DNA of 64,000 nt from positions 186,001 to 250,000 of the forward strand of contig JAQGDQ010000176.1 in assembly GCA_030141605.1 (NCBI GenBank). Direction: 5' to 3'. The DNA is from Tubiluchus corallicola (lineage: Eukaryota; Priapulida; Priapulimorpha; Priapulimorphida; Tubiluchidae). Numbering within the stretch: position 1 is the first letter of the stretch; each line of letters begins with the position of its first letter. Position numbers and translations under genes: made by a program. This document shows, piece after piece, positions 60,982 to 64,000 of the stretch. The notes under the pieces were generated by a model. The model had not been told where the DNA came from. It saw only the letters and a list, made by a program, of their open reading frames with translations, and ran no database searches.

Positions 60982-61460
60982 AAACAAGTTCTTTGTGTCA
61001 TAAACCGTTTTTCTTAACGTAGAGAGAATATCACTTTTGATAACTTACAATAACCGGCAATAAGACATTTTTGATGTCCTAGAAAAATCCTGATTTTCGG
61101 ACACGCCTTTGGCAGTCAAAATTTAACCCCTTATTCGACAGCTTAAGTGTTTTATTTTGCATGACAGAAATTCATAATCAAATAAAAATTGTGAGAGCTG
61201 CTAACAAATGATATGTTTATAAAAAATATTAACATGCACGTTTTGATTTCCCTACATTATTTTTGTCACTTCTATAATACGTCGTTCCAACTCCATATTC
61301 TTATACTTCTTATTTGTCCGCTTAATTACGGGGCTATATCTGGTTGGCCTATTTCTTTAACTGCGTTATTATATTACACCTGTTTTCCTGTTTATAACTC
61401 CGATATCAAATTTTACTATGAATCACGTCTTGTTTCATAACAACCTGTCAGTATTACCAT
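60982..61460 (+). repeat. Diverged direct repeat, copy A
   Basis: Aligns in the same orientation with 62503-62962: shared AAAC-AAGTTCTTG, GAATATCACTTTTGATA, TCCTAGAAAAATCC, CAGTCAAAAT, ATTCGACAG and TGCACGTTTTGATTTCCC blocks in the same order. Contains about 130 bp near its end that is absent from copy B. No terminal inverted repeats or coding potential seen. Confidence 0.7.
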
Positions 61461-62502
61461 ACATTGTTGGTCCATTTCCTGACCAAACCACATCTGTTTG
61501 TCGGCAGAAATGAAGGTACCTATCTCATTTGCTGATTGGTTTGGCATTTTTTTACTATTTATACTGTTTTAAAAGGGTTAGCTGCTTTCTATTACATGGA
61601 ATGCTACTATCGCACTTAGGCTTAGCTATTTTCTATTAGATAGTGTTTCGCTTAGCTTGTCCATTTCATAACCATACCGTTCTTACAGTACTCTTATTGA
61701 AGTATAAGGCGCGAATATTCTTCGGCACTACGTAACAAAGAATCGTTATAATTTCGTGATTATTTTGTTACCATGTTTGGTTTCCAATTTACTTTCCAAA
61801 CTAATTTCGGGAATATCGAATGCTATTGCGTAACCACATTGGAAGTAATTACTGTCTCATGGTGCCATAGCCGCATTAGGATTATGTTGCGCAATGGGAC
61901 ATCGATATACTGCCAATAATTGTTACTGGCAGCTTATATTATTATGACACCAAATGGATATTATGATATTAGAACTGAGAGCAGTCGAAACTTAATCAAA
62001 TTACCATAAATGAAAGCTGGGAGTCTTGGGCTTTTTTAAATGAAGTAGTAGGATTTTACGCAAACTTTTCTGGTGTGAAAGAACATTAAAACACCCACGA
62101 GACTGGTGTGCATGAGTTAATGAAAATTTGATGTGTTGCGCCGGGTAAAATAAAACCATTAGCGTGATATTTTAAGGCTCAAATGTTATCAGTACGCTTT
62201 TCCCAAATCGCTAATGTAGATATTGTGCTCGAATGTCAATTTTTTGGCAATTGCATATCACTTATGACAGCGAGATAGTATTGCAGTGCAGTAATATTAA
62301 TGTGATTAGATAAATATCATACAAATCAGCGTAAGTGACTTTACTGTATGAACATAATGAAGCCTCTTCGAGACCCTAGAATAAGTCTACAAAGTGAGTT
62401 TGCTGTTCAAGTTTTTACTTTTCATGAAACTATTTTTGTGTCCTAATAGTGTCCTGAAATTTGATATCATTAATTTAGCCGTCTGCTGTTGACGTACTAA
62501 AG

Positions 62503-62962
62503 TAAACCAAGTTCTTGGTGCTATAAGGCTGTTTTTGTTAACATAGAAAGAATATCACTTTTGATAGCCTACAATAACCTGCAATAAAACATTTTTACGT
62601 CCTAGAAAAATCCCGATTTTCACACCCTAGAAAAAAAACGTGCCTTTAATGCAGCAAAATGAAACTGGTCCTTGAGGTCTTAAAATGAAGACCGTCTTTA
62701 GTATTGTAAAGATTCTGTAAAATGAAGCATTTCCTTTTCTTCTTAACAGAAGGTTCGCCTTTGCCAGTCAAAATGAGACCCGTATTCGACAGTATAAATC
62801 TTTTACAGTGCAAGCCAGAAATTCCTAATTAAATAAAAACTGCGTCAGTTACTAACATATAATGTCTTTATAAAAATATTAGCGTGCACGTTTTGATTTC
62901 CCAAGAGAATTTTTGTCACTTCCATGATCAGGTTTCATAACTTCTCACAATTACCTATAATG
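62503..62962 (+). repeat. Diverged direct repeat, copy B
   Basis: Second copy, about 1.5 kb downstream of copy A. It carries an additional segment of about 140 bp (about 62620-62755, ending CTTCTTAACAG) and lacks part of the copy A end. Either an old tandem duplication with indels or two insertions of one unknown element. The segment between copies (61461-62502) holds nothing recognised. Confidence 0.7.
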
Positions 62963-64000
62963 AATAATGTATTTCAGGATTGAAAATTTATCGTTTTTTC
63001 TGAATGTTTTTTGCTGTTGGATTTGTACAGTAAATTTTTGGAACGCTAGCACACAAAACCATGTGAAAACTATAATATACTATTCACGTGCTGGAGCTGT
63101 AAGGTTTAGATTGCAAGTTTTCCAATCTTCACTCATGTATATTTCATCCATATTGACGTGCTATTGTAAGGAAATAGTTGAAAAGGCACGTTTTCTCATC
63201 CATCAAAACGACATAAAACGCTGCTGGTTTGATATTTTATATCGTCGAAGATTCCTGCGGGGTTATTGTTGCGCTGGAGATCGTTATAGAGTGAACCATG
63301 GAGACACAGAACGTGCGACAATGTTCGTGCTACGACAAAAAAGGTCGCATATTTTATGAAGATTAAAATTTTTTGTTTAAAACTTGTACGGAAAAAATGG
63401 TGGTTTGAATTTTGGGCTGGACAGCACTTAAATTAAGGCCTTCTTTCAAAGAAAGACCGCATTATTAACTGATATCATCTGGACCGCCTGCCTGGCACAG
63501 TCATCAGGATGACAGGAAAAAGAAGCCACTAATCAGGAATAAAATAAAGGGAGGAAAATGCCAAAACCAAAAAGTGAATAATGAAAGAACAAAAAAGCAA
63601 AGACGTCTGGGAATTATTAATGTTTCGAATACGTAATTTACGTATTTTCAATTCTCCCTTAAAACCAATTGCGACTCATAGTCGTAACGTTGCTGCTCTG
63701 TCTCTCATTGGCTAGATGCTCAGCGTGACGTCACTTGACGCTCAGAATTTAAGCTACACAGACCGCACAATAAAATAGGTAGGCTGCTGTCTTACTTACC
63801 AGCACAGTGACCGCGCTAATGATTGTAATAAATCTGTTTCCATTCATGAAGCCATCCGGCCTGCTGGACAAAGCAGTTAATGGGGAAATGCTAATCGCGG
63901 TTCAGAGTTTGAACAGATGCGTCTAGTTTTTATGATAAGGAATTATCATAAACCTCGAAAGTGAAGTGAAGATTGATAATACGTCAGTATCTTAGTGAAA
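62963..64000. other. No supported gene; weak promoter-like motifs near 63.7 kb
   Basis: A 130-codon plus frame (62967-63359) starts with ATG but has no recognisable domain, starts inside the edge of repeat copy B, and is not accepted as a gene. A CCAAT box (63707-63711, minus orientation) and a perfect cAMP-response palindrome TGACGTCA (63726-63733) lie 15 bp apart, which could mark a promoter; no linked gene is visible. Confidence 0.35.

Noticed and set aside
62967-63359. 130-codon ATG-started frame
   Set aside because: No recognisable domain or signal; it begins at the edge of a repeat copy. Kept only as a mention.

Overview
The window reads as nuclear DNA of a multicellular animal. It is AT-rich and gene-poor, with spliceosomal introns (GT..AG) in one gene, many long microsatellites, an APE-type LINE, short hAT-type DNA transposons, and TTAGGG-like interstitial repeats. 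The genes point to a bilaterian, non-vertebrate animal: a SOL-1-like CUB protein, an ELOVL6-type elongase and a secreted serine protease. I cannot name the phylum from sequence alone. A marine lophotrochozoan or similar invertebrate would fit.

Three protein-coding genes can be supported. (1) 11128-11976, minus strand: an intact, intronless very-long-chain fatty acid elongase of the ELOVL3/6 type, with HWYHH box and C-terminal KKVD ER-retrieval signal. (2) 25947-26870, plus strand: an intact, intronless S1-family serine protease with the His/Asp/Ser triad, but with Glu in place of the oxyanion-hole Gly193 and an elastase-like rather than trypsin-like S1 pocket. (3) 49335-54081, plus strand: the first seven coding exons of a gene for a secreted or membrane CUB-domain protein resembling SOL-1 (suppressor of lurcher), the ionotropic glutamate receptor auxiliary protein. 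All splice phases join, giving a signal peptide, two CUB domains and a linker. The 3' part is not found in the remaining 10 kb, so the gene probably continues beyond the window through a long intron. The three genes have no evident functional link.

Layout: 1-11 kb has no recognised gene. It holds a 205-bp ATGT/ACGT/ACGC ladder microsatellite, a G-rich island near 8.0-8.6 kb, a possible minus-strand terminal exon near 9.9 kb, and a telomere-like/minisatellite patch at 10.6 kb. The elongase lies at 11-12 kb. 12-25 kb is intergenic, with a CA-rich tract, a head-to-head inverted pair of tRNA-like sequences (17.9-18.1 kb) and a degenerate minisatellite family (23.1, 23.8, 25.0-25.5 kb). The protease lies at 26-27 kb. 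32.3-35.0 kb is a broken LINE, minus strand, with the reverse-transcriptase catalytic segment deleted. 40.4-41.1 kb is a TIR element with a probable nested retroelement tail. 43.9-44.4 and 48.3-48.7 kb are two non-autonomous hAT elements, each with perfect 8-bp target duplications. The CUB gene occupies 49.3-54.1 kb. 54-64 kb holds a (CT)n tract, a LINE 3' remnant (59.5-60.05 kb), an X-box-like motif and a diverged direct repeat of about 480 bp.

No convincing new biological system was found. The most unusual signals are the repeated association of telomere-like motifs with a 14-18 bp minisatellite, the tRNA-like foldback, and the protease active-site substitution.
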